Positions 7,721 to 14,892 of a stretch of DNA of 45,598 bases are shown piece after piece; the first letter of the stretch is position 1, and each line of letters begins with the position of its first letter. Below the pieces are notes generated by a model. That model was given only the letters and a program-made list of their open reading frames with translations, did not search any database and was not told where the DNA came from. A program made the position numbers and the translations under genes. The DNA comes from Levilactobacillus namurensis DSM 19117 (lineage in GTDB: Bacteria; Bacillota; Bacilli; Lactobacillales; Lactobacillaceae), in NCBI RefSeq assembly GCF_001434785.1, contig NZ_AZDT01000011.1, positions 1 to 45,598 of the forward strand, in the 5' to 3' direction.

Positions 7721-7850
7721 CTTCTCCCATCCAGACTATACTGTCGGTCCCAGACTCTCACTGGGTCCACCGCGTGAAGCGGGTCACGGACTTCAACGGT
7801 CGTTGCCGTTGTCACCGTCGGTCGGGAATTGCACCCTGCCCCGAAGAAAT
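7721..7850 (-). promoter_or_regulatory. FMN riboswitch (RFN element)
   Basis: The minus strand carries the conserved RFN blocks in order: CGGGGCAGGGTG, AATTCCCGACC, GACGGTGA, the variable hairpins, AGTCTGGGACCGACAGT and finally GTCTGGATGGGAGAAG. FMN binding is expected to favour the terminator at 7604-7634 and switch the rib operon off. Confidence 0.95.
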
Positions 7851-7870
7851 CTATTCAGTTAACAGGTTTT

Positions 7871-7899
7871 ACCCTACAACATCTTTTAACATCTTGCAA
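7871..7899 (-). promoter_or_regulatory. Predicted sigma-A promoter of rib operon
   Basis: On the minus strand TTGCAA (7894-7899) and TAGGGT (7871-7876) are separated by 17 bases, just upstream of the FMN aptamer. The -10 is imperfect. Confidence 0.55.
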
Positions 7900-8039
7900 G
7901 TCATTCTGAAAAGTTGGTCCCTTGATCTAGCGGATGATCAGTTGCCGGGATGCCCCGGCCAGCGGGGTTCGGCACGTGTCTAAAAAATTTGCGGGTAGGA
8001 CCATAATCGAACCGGCGACGGTTAAAAAAATGTTCATCA

Positions 8040-8072
8040 AAAATGGCGCCTCCCTAGGAAGGCGCCATTTTG
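8040..8072 (-). terminator. Terminator of gtrA-like gene
   Basis: The stem AAATGGCGCCTCC/GGAGGCGCCATTT-like (AATGGCGCCT with AGGCGCCATT) is nearly symmetrical, with A/T flanks on both sides. It lies immediately downstream of the minus-strand gtrA-like gene. Confidence 0.75.
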
Positions 8073-8079
8073 GTGAGCA

Positions 8080-8511
8080 TTAATCCTTAACCATGGCTTT
8101 CGCTTTACGGAAGACGAACCATTTGCTTAAGAAGTAGTTGGCAACGACCACCACGACTTGGTCGACCAACTTGGTCAACATGGCGTTTTGCTGAAGCAAA
8201 GAGATTCCAATCCACATGATGCCGGCGTCAATCACCAACGTGGCCGCCCGGGCGCCAAAGAACTTAACGGTTTCCTGTTCTAAGGCTCGAAACGTTGTAA
8301 AGTGGGAATGGAAGACCCACACCCGGTTAGTCAAGTAAGCAAAGAGCACCGAGAGGAACCAGGCCATGGCGTTCCCCACCTGGTAATTCCAGTGCCATAA
8401 ATCGTTGGTGATGAAGAAGACCACCATGTTGACCAGGGTCGTCATCCCCCCGAAAAACAGATAAGCAATGACGTCTTTATAGTGATCAAAAAGTTGTATG
8501 AGTCGTTTCAT
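8080..8511 (-). CDS. GtrA family membrane protein
   Basis: This 143-residue protein has four membrane helices (about residues 15-35, 45-63, 85-105 and 115-132). It shows the GtrA pattern: an early FGGMTTLVNMVVFF helix, then LSVLFAYLTNRVWVF with the conserved Asn-Arg-x-Trp-Val-Phe, and a terminal NYFLSKWFVFR. GtrA proteins are thought to move lipid-linked sugars (undecaprenyl-phosphate glucose) across the membrane for cell-wall or polysaccharide glycosylation. No glycosyltransferase gene is adjacent, so the partner is unknown. ATG is preceded by GGGGAT. The gene appears monocistronic. Confidence 0.87.
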   Translation of the reverse strand: MKRLIQLFDHYKDVIAYLFFGGMTTLVNMVVFFITNDLWHWNYQVGNAMAWFLSVLFAYLTNRVWVFHSHFTTFRALEQETVKFFGARAATLVIDAGIMWIGISLLQQNAMLTKLVDQVVVVVANYFLSKWFVFRKAKAMVKD

Positions 8512-8876
8512 TGCGTGTGTATCCCCCTGAGTTAAAAATCCCGACCTCTAATCGTCCTTATTAGCAGTTATAGCGAACCCCGGACCAAAAGGCAAGTTTG
8601 ATTCCCCGTTGTTGAAAAAAATGAAAGTGGGTAGGTTTACTGGTCGGCAGAACTGAATCTTTGGGTCAATCAGTCGGTCCCCCCACGTATCCCTGTCGTC
8701 CAGGACGCGACCGCGTACTCAATTATACGCCTGAAGACTGGGGACCAAAAGTTAAGAATTGACCATAAAAAGCGGTCACCAGGAAACGACAGGCAACCGA
8801 TGACGCTTGCCGACACAAAAATTCAACTTAAGTTCCGGTTGAGCCACTGCCTGGATGGGGTTCAAGCTAACGAAAA
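8512..8876. other. Gene-free stretch upstream of gtrA-like gene
   Basis: About 365 bases lie between gtrA and the degV terminator. I find no open frame with a start and ribosome binding site, no tRNA-like fold and no consensus riboswitch. It must hold the gtrA promoter, which is not obvious. GGGTAGG/CCTACCC-like short repeats are not convincing. Confidence 0.5.
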
Positions 8877-8913
8877 AAGCCGATGTACCGGAAATCTCCG
8901 ATACGTCGACTGA
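8877..8913 (-). terminator. Terminator of degV-like gene
   Basis: On the minus strand a 12-bp stem (CGACGTATCGGA with TCCGGTACATCG, two G-U pairs) is followed by GGC and six T. It is 41 bases after the degV stop. Confidence 0.75.
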
Positions 8914-8953
8914 TTGAATAATTTTCATAAGATAATAGCATTGATCACCGGAA

Positions 8954-9820
8954 CTAAGCGCGTTCGTAGTCTTTCAGCCAGGCTAGCGCTAACGCTTTTT
9001 CCCCTAGATGGGCCCCGATAACGGGACCAAAGTAGGATCGTTCAATCGGCAGATCAGGATACTGCGCGGAAATCTTATCTGCCCAGTTCTGCCCACCCTC
9101 GGGATCGTTGGCATCGATCACTAACGCCAGCAGCGGGTAATCGACCTTGGCCTGGGCTTCCACAAAGAGCTGTTCCACTCGGGCTAAGGCTTTCTTGCGT
9201 GACCGGACTTTTTCAAAGGCCACGATTTCGTGGGTGTCATCATCAAACGTCAACAGCGGCTTGATTCGCAGAACACTGCCAATGAAGGCTGAAGCGTTGG
9301 ATAAGCGTCCCCCACGCACCAGATTTTGGAGGTCGTCCACCACGAAGTATTCACCGATCGTGGACCGTAAGTCGTCCAGACGCGCAATGATCTCTTCGGG
9401 GGTCGCCCCCTTGTCCGCCATCCGCGAAGCTTCAATGGCCAGATACCCCATTAGCTTGACCGTAATCTGAGAATCGTACGGGATGACCCGGATATTTTCA
9501 ATCGTGGGTGCGATATTTTTAAGTTGATTGACAAACCCCGAGATGGTGCTGGCAAGGTGGATACTGATAACCGTATCGTAACCTTCGTCGGCCAATTGGT
9601 TGTAGAGATTGATCATCTCACCCAATGGCGGTTGCGACGTACTTGGAAAAGACTTGGAGTTACGCAACCAATCGTAGAATTCACCCGTGGAGATATCAAC
9701 GCCTTCGTCATAAGAGCGCCCATCGATGATCACTGGAATGGGCACGACATGGATATGATACCGCTCGACCTCTTCTGCGGACAAATAGCTGGTACTATCG
9801 GTGACCACAGCAATCTTCAT
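8954..9820 (-). CDS. DegV family fatty-acid-binding protein
   Basis: This 288-residue EDD-fold protein starts MKIAVVTDSTSYL, the family's N-terminal motif. It continues with SFPSTSQPPLGEM (the lipid-carboxylate-binding Thr-Ser region) and ends with GPVIGAHLGEKALALAW, where the His of GAHLG is conserved. DegV/FakB proteins bind a fatty acid and present it to the FakA kinase for phosphorylation and phospholipid synthesis. No fakA is adjacent, so it may be a FakB or a paralogue with another role. The frame is open nine codons further, but the ATG at 9820 matches the family start and follows a GTAGGTG ribosome site. Confidence 0.9.
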   Translation of the reverse strand: MKIAVVTDSTSYLSAEEVERYHIHVVPIPVIIDGRSYDEGVDISTGEFYDWLRNSKSFPSTSQPPLGEMINLYNQLADEGYDTVISIHLASTISGFVNQLKNIAPTIENIRVIPYDSQITVKLMGYLAIEASRMADKGATPEEIIARLDDLRSTIGEYFVVDDLQNLVRGGRLSNASAFIGSVLRIKPLLTFDDDTHEIVAFEKVRSRKKALARVEQLFVEAQAKVDYPLLALVIDANDPEGGQNWADKISAQYPDLPIERSYFGPVIGAHLGEKALALAWLKDYERA

Positions 9821-9883
9821 GTTCTTACACCTACTTCTTTCATTCATTGTAACAACCAGAATACCATAAAAACCTAGAAACCA

Positions 9884-11131
9884 CTAGGAATTGTCTGTGG
9901 CATCGTGCGGAAGCGTCCCAAAAATAACTAACCCGAGAATAAAGAGAATGGACAATGAAGCTGCCCCAATTCGGGATTGTCCGGTGATCTGGGTGACCAC
10001 GCCAACTAGGACGGGACCCAGCACGGCCGAAAATTTACCTAGGATATTGTAGAACCCAAAGAATTCACTGGAACGTTCCTTTGGGACGATTCGACCGAAG
10101 TAGGATCGCGAAAGATCCTGAATACCACCCTGACTGGTTCCGACCAATACGGCCAACAGCCAAAAGTCCGCGGCGGTGTGGAGGCGTAACGCGTCCAAGC
10201 AGATCAAGAGGTAGACCACGATGGCCACTAGAATCCCCGTACGCGTACTGGTCTTTGCGGCTAACCACCCGTAAAACAGTGAGCACGGAAAGGCCACCAG
10301 TTGAACCACCAGAAGCACCATGATTAGGGTCGTACTGGTAATCCCAATGTCGAGGCCAATCGACGTCGCCATGGTGAAGATGGTGTCGACCCCGTCGATG
10401 TAGCAGAAGTAGGCGACCAAAAACCAGGCTAAGTACTTGTGTTGCCGTAAATGTCGAATCGTTTGCCAGACACGAGACCAGCTTTGACGCAGTGGCCGGG
10501 TCGTGGTGGTCAGCGCGTGACGTTGCCGAACGTTACGGACTAACGGGATGAAGAAGATGACCCACCAGATAGCGGCTAGTGCAAAGCCCCACCGAGCCAC
10601 AGCAAGACTAGACAGGTGACCAAAGCCGTGGGTGAATTCGAGGACCATGAACAGGATAAACGCGATGACCCCGCCCAGGTAGCCAAAACCATACCCCGTA
10701 CTAGAAATCTTATCCATCTGGCTGTCGGTACTTACGTCGGTCAAGAAACTATCGTAGAAGAGGTTCCCGCCAGAATAGCCTAAAACGGATAACACGTAGA
10801 TCACTAGTAGCCAGCGCCATTGGGTTGTCGGCAGTACCGCTAGACCTAACGTCATCAGCATCCCCAGCGTGGTGAAGCCCACTAGGAGACGTTTCTTGAA
10901 TCCTTGGTAATCTGCCAGTGCCCCCAGAAACGGCGCCAGTAAAGCGACCAGTAGTGTCCCGATACTGTTGGCATAGCCCCAAAAGGCCGTGGCGTTGGCG
11001 GCGGTGACCCCGTTAGCTTGCGCGATGGTTTTAAAGTAGATGGGTAATACCGCCGTGGTGACGATAATGCCGTAGCCGGAATTCGCCCAATCATAGAAGA
11101 CCCAACTCCACTGTTCTTTGTTTAACTTCAT
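9884..11131 (-). CDS. MFS transporter, UMF1/Atg22-like family
   Basis: This 415-residue, 12-helix major facilitator of the UMF1 (Atg22-like) group opens with WSWVFYDWANSGYG, the family's signature. The second half has GTSQGGIQDLSRSYFGRIVPKERSSEFFGFYNILGKFSAV, the conserved motif of this group. The substrate is not known for bacterial members. The start at 11131 is chosen because AGGAG stands seven bases upstream and MKLNKEQW fits homologues; the longer frame would overlap the upstream gene. It is the last gene of a marR - phosphodiesterase - MFS operon and is likely co-regulated. Confidence 0.88.
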   Translation of the reverse strand: MKLNKEQWSWVFYDWANSGYGIIVTTAVLPIYFKTIAQANGVTAANATAFWGYANSIGTLLVALLAPFLGALADYQGFKKRLLVGFTTLGMLMTLGLAVLPTTQWRWLLVIYVLSVLGYSGGNLFYDSFLTDVSTDSQMDKISSTGYGFGYLGGVIAFILFMVLEFTHGFGHLSSLAVARWGFALAAIWWVIFFIPLVRNVRQRHALTTTTRPLRQSWSRVWQTIRHLRQHKYLAWFLVAYFCYIDGVDTIFTMATSIGLDIGITSTTLIMVLLVVQLVAFPCSLFYGWLAAKTSTRTGILVAIVVYLLICLDALRLHTAADFWLLAVLVGTSQGGIQDLSRSYFGRIVPKERSSEFFGFYNILGKFSAVLGPVLVGVVTQITGQSRIGAASLSILFILGLVIFGTLPHDATDNS

Positions 11132-11141
11132 GTGCACACTC

Positions 11142-12428
11142 CTAATCCTTAAAGGCATCCGTTAACGCGTGCCCTGGTAAGGGTTCAGGGAAATGAACAC
11201 CTAACAAGTGTGCAAACGTTGGCGCTTCATCGACCAACTCAGCGGTATCGATAACGTGCCCCGACTTAATCGCTGGTCCCGAAAGTACCAGCGTGGTGAA
11301 ATAATCCGGCTTATCGGGATCATATCCGTGAACGCCGTGGTACCGGTCGGGTTGCCCCAGGGCCTCGGGGTCGACGGCTTCCACCACCGCTGGTCGGCGG
11401 GTCTCATCCGTAAAGTAATATCCCGCTTGGGCTTCGACCAGCCACTGACACTGCGGGTCGGCGCCCCGACTAGCTGCCGCGTCACCGGAAATGACCCGTT
11501 CGACCCCTTCGGTCTGTTCCAGTAAGGTCTTAAGCGCCTGGTTGTCCGCGAAGTTGCGCGTGTAAACGTAGGTACACCCGTCACAGGTCTTGGCCCAGAC
11601 GTGCCAGTCGTTCTTCACCGTGCCCTCTTTCGTGGCGGTTAACCATCCCCGTTGGGCGAAGGCTTGGTTCAAGTGAATCATGTGGTCCACGTTGATCTGG
11701 TAGTGGTCGCCCAGAATCGCAAAGTTGGTCGCCGCAAAGGTCCCCGCTTCAATCGTAGCATCGATTAATTGACCCACCCGCTTATCCAAACGGCGTAAGG
11801 CAGCCATGGCTTGCGGTGACCGTACACCGTACCGGTGGCGCATGCTGTCCATGTCAACCAGGTGGACAAGGGTTAATTGCGGCTTTTTATGGGTAATCGT
11901 GTCAACCGCACACGCTGTGATGAAGTCGTCTAATTCCGGCTGTTGAATCCCACGGCGTAGGTGGCCGTACTTTTGATTCATGCGTAACAGAAACGCCGGA
12001 CTGCTAGCCTTAAGGGATACCAGAACCTGGTTTGTCCAGATGCGGTTGGGGAAAATCTCGGCTAAGTTATAGGTGATCTTGCTTCCCGCCGTGACGGGCC
12101 ATAGAAAGGCAGCCGTCTTTTGGTGCTGCTGCCGAACTAAGTCGTACAGCGTTGGGACTTTAACGTCGCGCTGGTACCAATACCAATCGGGAGACTGGCG
12201 TTGGGGTTGTCGTTTGGTGTTGTTCACGATTCCGTGTTCTCGCGGATACTGCCCCGTGATAATGGTGGTATGGGAGGGATAAGTTAGTGTGGGATAGATA
12301 CCCCGCACCCGCTTGACCCGAGTTCCGGTGGCCAGCAGTCGGCGTAAATTCGGCAAATCGTCCAGGTGTTCATCGAGGTCTCGACTCCCTAGAGCGTCTA
12401 GCGAGATAACAATTAAACGTGATTGAAT
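11142..12428 (-). CDS. Alkaline phosphatase superfamily phosphodiesterase, apparent ATT start
   Basis: This is a nucleotide pyrophosphatase/phosphodiesterase-type enzyme of the alkaline phosphatase superfamily, likely hydrolysing phosphodiesters with two metal ions. The nucleophile is in GIYPTLTYPSHTTIITGQYP (Thr49 of the extended protein). Later ligands are VDMDSMRH and ILGDHYQ, with HGYDPD near the C-terminus. The first metal ligand, Asp11 of IVISLDALG, lies upstream of the first ordinary start codon (TTG, 12356). No ATG, GTG or TTG precedes it after the stop at 12435-12437. The codon ATT at 12428 stands nine bases after AAGGAG and gives a 428-residue protein with all ligands. I therefore place the start there; use of TTG 12356 would remove the active-site Asp. 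Confidence 0.8.
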   Translation of the reverse strand: MQSRLIVISLDALGSRDLDEHLDDLPNLRRLLATGTRVKRVRGIYPTLTYPSHTTIITGQYPREHGIVNNTKRQPQRQSPDWYWYQRDVKVPTLYDLVRQQHQKTAAFLWPVTAGSKITYNLAEIFPNRIWTNQVLVSLKASSPAFLLRMNQKYGHLRRGIQQPELDDFITACAVDTITHKKPQLTLVHLVDMDSMRHRYGVRSPQAMAALRRLDKRVGQLIDATIEAGTFAATNFAILGDHYQINVDHMIHLNQAFAQRGWLTATKEGTVKNDWHVWAKTCDGCTYVYTRNFADNQALKTLLEQTEGVERVISGDAAASRGADPQCQWLVEAQAGYYFTDETRRPAVVEAVDPEALGQPDRYHGVHGYDPDKPDYFTTLVLSGPAIKSGHVIDTAELVDEAPTFAHLLGVHFPEPLPGHALTDAFKD

Positions 12429-12444
12429 GGTGAGTCACTCCTTA

Positions 12445-12879
12445 CTAAGAATGTTCTGAAAAGGTGCGTTGACGATCCATGCTTTTAGCAAGTCGGTTCA
12501 ACAGGATCTGTAAAAGATTGCGTTCATCGTCTGACCAATGTTCAAAAATCTGATCGGCTAAGTCTTCAAAGTCGCGATTCATCGCCGAAGCGGTGACGGC
12601 CCCCTGATCCGTCACGGTATAAATCAACTGCCGTTTATCCCGACCAACGGCTTTCTTGCTAATCAATTCCTTGGTCACCAATCCTTTTAGTTGCCGACTT
12701 AAAGTAGAGGTGTCCAGCCGAGTCGCTTCGGCTAGACTCTCTTGGGTGTTGGCACCCCCACCAATATGGTCCAACAGTTGCCATTCGGCGACCGTTAAAT
12801 GGTGGGCTTTGGTCAGTCGGCGTAAGAGGGTCTGTTCGGCTTTAGTGACCGTCATTAACGCTGCTAAACTTGATTTCAA
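12445..12879 (-). CDS. MarR family transcriptional regulator
   Basis: This 144-residue winged-helix regulator has its recognition region at LAEATRLDTSTLSRQLKGLVTKELI (about residues 49-73), followed by the wing KKAVGRDKRQLIYTVTDQG with the conserved Asp-x-Arg. The start is TTG at 12879, with AAGGAG nine bases before it. It is the promoter-proximal gene of an operon with the phosphodiesterase and the UMF1 transporter. It probably represses the operon, and its ligand may be related to the transporter's substrate. Inverted repeats over and next to the promoter could be its operator. Confidence 0.87.
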   Translation of the reverse strand: MKSSLAALMTVTKAEQTLLRRLTKAHHLTVAEWQLLDHIGGGANTQESLAEATRLDTSTLSRQLKGLVTKELISKKAVGRDKRQLIYTVTDQGAVTASAMNRDFEDLADQIFEHWSDDERNLLQILLNRLAKSMDRQRTFSEHS

Positions 12880-12901
12880 CGGGCCTCACTCCTTTAGTTG
12901 C

Positions 12902-12931
12902 ATTATACAACGACATGCTTGCTGGTCACAA
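12902..12931 (-). promoter_or_regulatory. Predicted promoter of marR operon
   Basis: On the minus strand TTGTGA (12926-12931) and a perfect TATAAT (12902-12907) are 18 bases apart. GTTG/CAAC arms flank the -10 directly (12897-12911). Confidence 0.65.
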
Positions 12932-12936
12932 GCGCG

Positions 12937-12959
12937 AATTGCGGGATTCGGTCGCAATT
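12937..12959. promoter_or_regulatory. Inverted repeat, possible MarR operator
   Basis: AATTGCG (12937-12943) and CGCAATT (12953-12959) are perfect arms around nine bases, just upstream of the marR -35 and between two divergent promoters. Assignment to this MarR protein is inference. Confidence 0.4.
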
Positions 12960-12989
12960 TGAAGTTGCCTAAGTCGTGAGAAAACTTCT

Positions 12990-13018
12990 TTGCACATCAC
13001 CGGGGCAATCGTTATAAT
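12990..13018 (+). promoter_or_regulatory. Predicted sigma-A promoter of rqcH
   Basis: TTGCAC (12990-12995) and TATAAT (13013-13018) are 17 bases apart, about 59 bases before the rqcH start. Confidence 0.75.
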
Positions 13019-13076
13019 TTAAATTGTGTTGTCTTTTTTTAACGAAGATAAATTTTAAATTGAAAGGTGTGATTCC

Positions 13077-14792
13077 ATGTCCTTTGACGGTTCTTTCACC
13101 CATGCAATGGTCCACGAGCTCAGTCAAACGGTGGCGACGGGTCGGGTCAGCAAGATCAATCAGCCCTACGCCAACGAAATCGTTCTGACGATTCGGGCTA
13201 ACGGGCATAACTATCCCGTTCTGTTATCTGCGAACCCAACCTATGCGCGAATTCAAATTACGACCATTCCGTACGTTAATCCGCCAGTACCCACGAACTT
13301 TACCATGATTCTACGGAAGTACCTGCAAGGGGCCATCCTGAAGGACGTGACCCAAGCGGCCAATGACCGGGTGGTCCACCTCCACTTCACCTCCCGTAAC
13401 GAACTGGGAGACCAGCAAGAACTCCACCTGATTATTGAAATCATGGCGCGGCACAGTAACGTCATCTTGGTGGATCAAGGTAGTGGTAAGATTCTCGACG
13501 CCATTAAACACGTGGGGTCCGACCAGAACCGCTACCGCCTCCTCTTACCAGGAGCGTTGTACATCACTCCGCCAAAACAAGACCTGGATAACCCCTTTGT
13601 GGGTCCGCGTCCCGACCTGGCGAAAACGGTTCGAGACTATCCTAATCGCGATGTCTTGGCTACGACGTTACAGCATCAGTATCAAGGGCTGGGCAAAGAT
13701 ACGGCGGCGGCCCTCGCCACGGATTTGCATGAGCCGGGCGACGTCGCGGCCCACTTCACGGCCTTCTTTGCCAAGTTCGACACCCCGCAACCCAGTTTAG
13801 CTATCTCGGCGAAGGGCAAGACTAGCTTCACCGCCTTCCCTTACCCCACGGATGGACAGAATCAGTCCGCGACCACCCTTAGCAGCCTCTTGGACACGTA
13901 TTATCAGGATAAAGCTGAGCGTGACCGGGTCCAACAGCAGGGAAGCGTCTTGATTCGCGTCGTTCGCAACGAGCTGAAAAAGAACCGCAACAAGTACAAG
14001 AAGCTACAACGGACCATGGCGGAGACGGAGAATGCGGACGAATACCGGATTAAGGGGGAAGTTCTGACCACGTACCTCTACCAGGTCAAGCGAGGCGAAA
14101 CGTCTGTGAGCCTGCCGAACTTCTACGATAACGAAAAACCCTTAAAGATTGCGTTGTCCAACCAGCTGTCTCCTAACCAAAACGCTCAGAAGTACTTCAA
14201 GCGGTACCAGAAGGCGAAGAACGCGGTGGTTTACGTGACGGAACAACTGGCCCAAACCAAGGCGAACATTGACTACTTCGAAAACATTATGGCCCAAATC
14301 GAGCTGGCCGCCCCTAAGGACCTCATCGACATTAAGTTGGAGCTGAAGCAAGGTGGCTACCTGCGCGACCATGACCATATGAAGAAGGCCAAGAAGCAGC
14401 GAAAACAGAAGATCAGTCAACCAGACCGCTTTACCGCTAGCGATGGAACCAAGATTTCTGTGGGGAAGAATAACCTGCAGAACGATAAGCTCACGTTACA
14501 CACGGCCAAGCGGACGGACATCTGGTTGCACGTTAAAGATATGCCGGGGTCACACGTGATTATTCACGCTGCTGATCCTAGTGAAGACACGATTTTAGAG
14601 GCAGCGAACCTGGCAGCCTACTTCTCCAAGGCACGGGACTCAAGTACGGTACCGGTCGATTATGTGCCCGTTAAGCGGATCCACAAACCCAATGGCGCTA
14701 AGCCAGGATTTGTCATCTTTACAGGGCAAAAGACCGTTTTCGTCACGCCGGAAGCTAAAATCGTTGATCAATTAGCGGCGAACAACCCTTAA
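13077..14792 (+). CDS. rqcH: RqcH / NFACT ribosome quality control protein (Rqc2 homologue)
   Basis: RqcH binds stalled 50S subunits carrying peptidyl-tRNA and adds C-terminal alanine tails that mark nascent chains for degradation. Older annotations call it fibronectin-binding protein. The 571 residues show the NFACT-N domain (FDGSFTHAMVHEL at the start; IEIMARHSNVILVD at about 121-134), a helical region rich in Lys/Arg/Glu coiled coils (about 280-425), and the C-terminal NFACT-R domain. The latter has GTKISVGKNNLQNDKLT and DIWLHVKDMPGSHVII. Length and domain order are complete. It has its own promoter and a terminator, and it converges on carB-like. Confidence 0.93.
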   Translation: MSFDGSFTHAMVHELSQTVATGRVSKINQPYANEIVLTIRANGHNYPVLLSANPTYARIQITTIPYVNPPVPTNFTMILRKYLQGAILKDVTQAANDRVVHLHFTSRNELGDQQELHLIIEIMARHSNVILVDQGSGKILDAIKHVGSDQNRYRLLLPGALYITPPKQDLDNPFVGPRPDLAKTVRDYPNRDVLATTLQHQYQGLGKDTAAALATDLHEPGDVAAHFTAFFAKFDTPQPSLAISAKGKTSFTAFPYPTDGQNQSATTLSSLLDTYYQDKAERDRVQQQGSVLIRVVRNELKKNRNKYKKLQRTMAETENADEYRIKGEVLTTYLYQVKRGETSVSLPNFYDNEKPLKIALSNQLSPNQNAQKYFKRYQKAKNAVVYVTEQLAQTKANIDYFENIMAQIELAAPKDLIDIKLELKQGGYLRDHDHMKKAKKQRKQKISQPDRFTASDGTKISVGKNNLQNDKLTLHTAKRTDIWLHVKDMPGSHVIIHAADPSEDTILEAANLAAYFSKARDSSTVPVDYVPVKRIHKPNGAKPGFVIFTGQKTVFVTPEAKIVDQLAANNP

Positions 14793-14810
14793 TTGGCAGA
14801 TACAAGTTTA

Positions 14811-14848
14811 AAAAGGGCACCATCAGGAAGATTGATGGTGCCCTTTTT
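14811..14848 (+). terminator. Terminator between rqcH and carB-like
   Basis: The perfect stem AAAAAGGGCACCATCA with TGATGGTGCCCTTTTT and a short loop has A and T flanks and probably works for both convergent genes. Confidence 0.87.
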
Positions 14849-14892
14849 GGTAAGCACAACTAATTTAAAAGCTCCGAAGTTGCGGAGATATG

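Noticed and set aside
7598-7730. Longer ribD frame beginning at 7730
   Set aside because: The extra codons lie in the FMN riboswitch and the terminator. The family N-terminus begins at GTG 7598.
13253-13511. Antisense frames inside rqcH
   Set aside because: They are complementary to well-supported coding sequence, with no ribosome site or family match.
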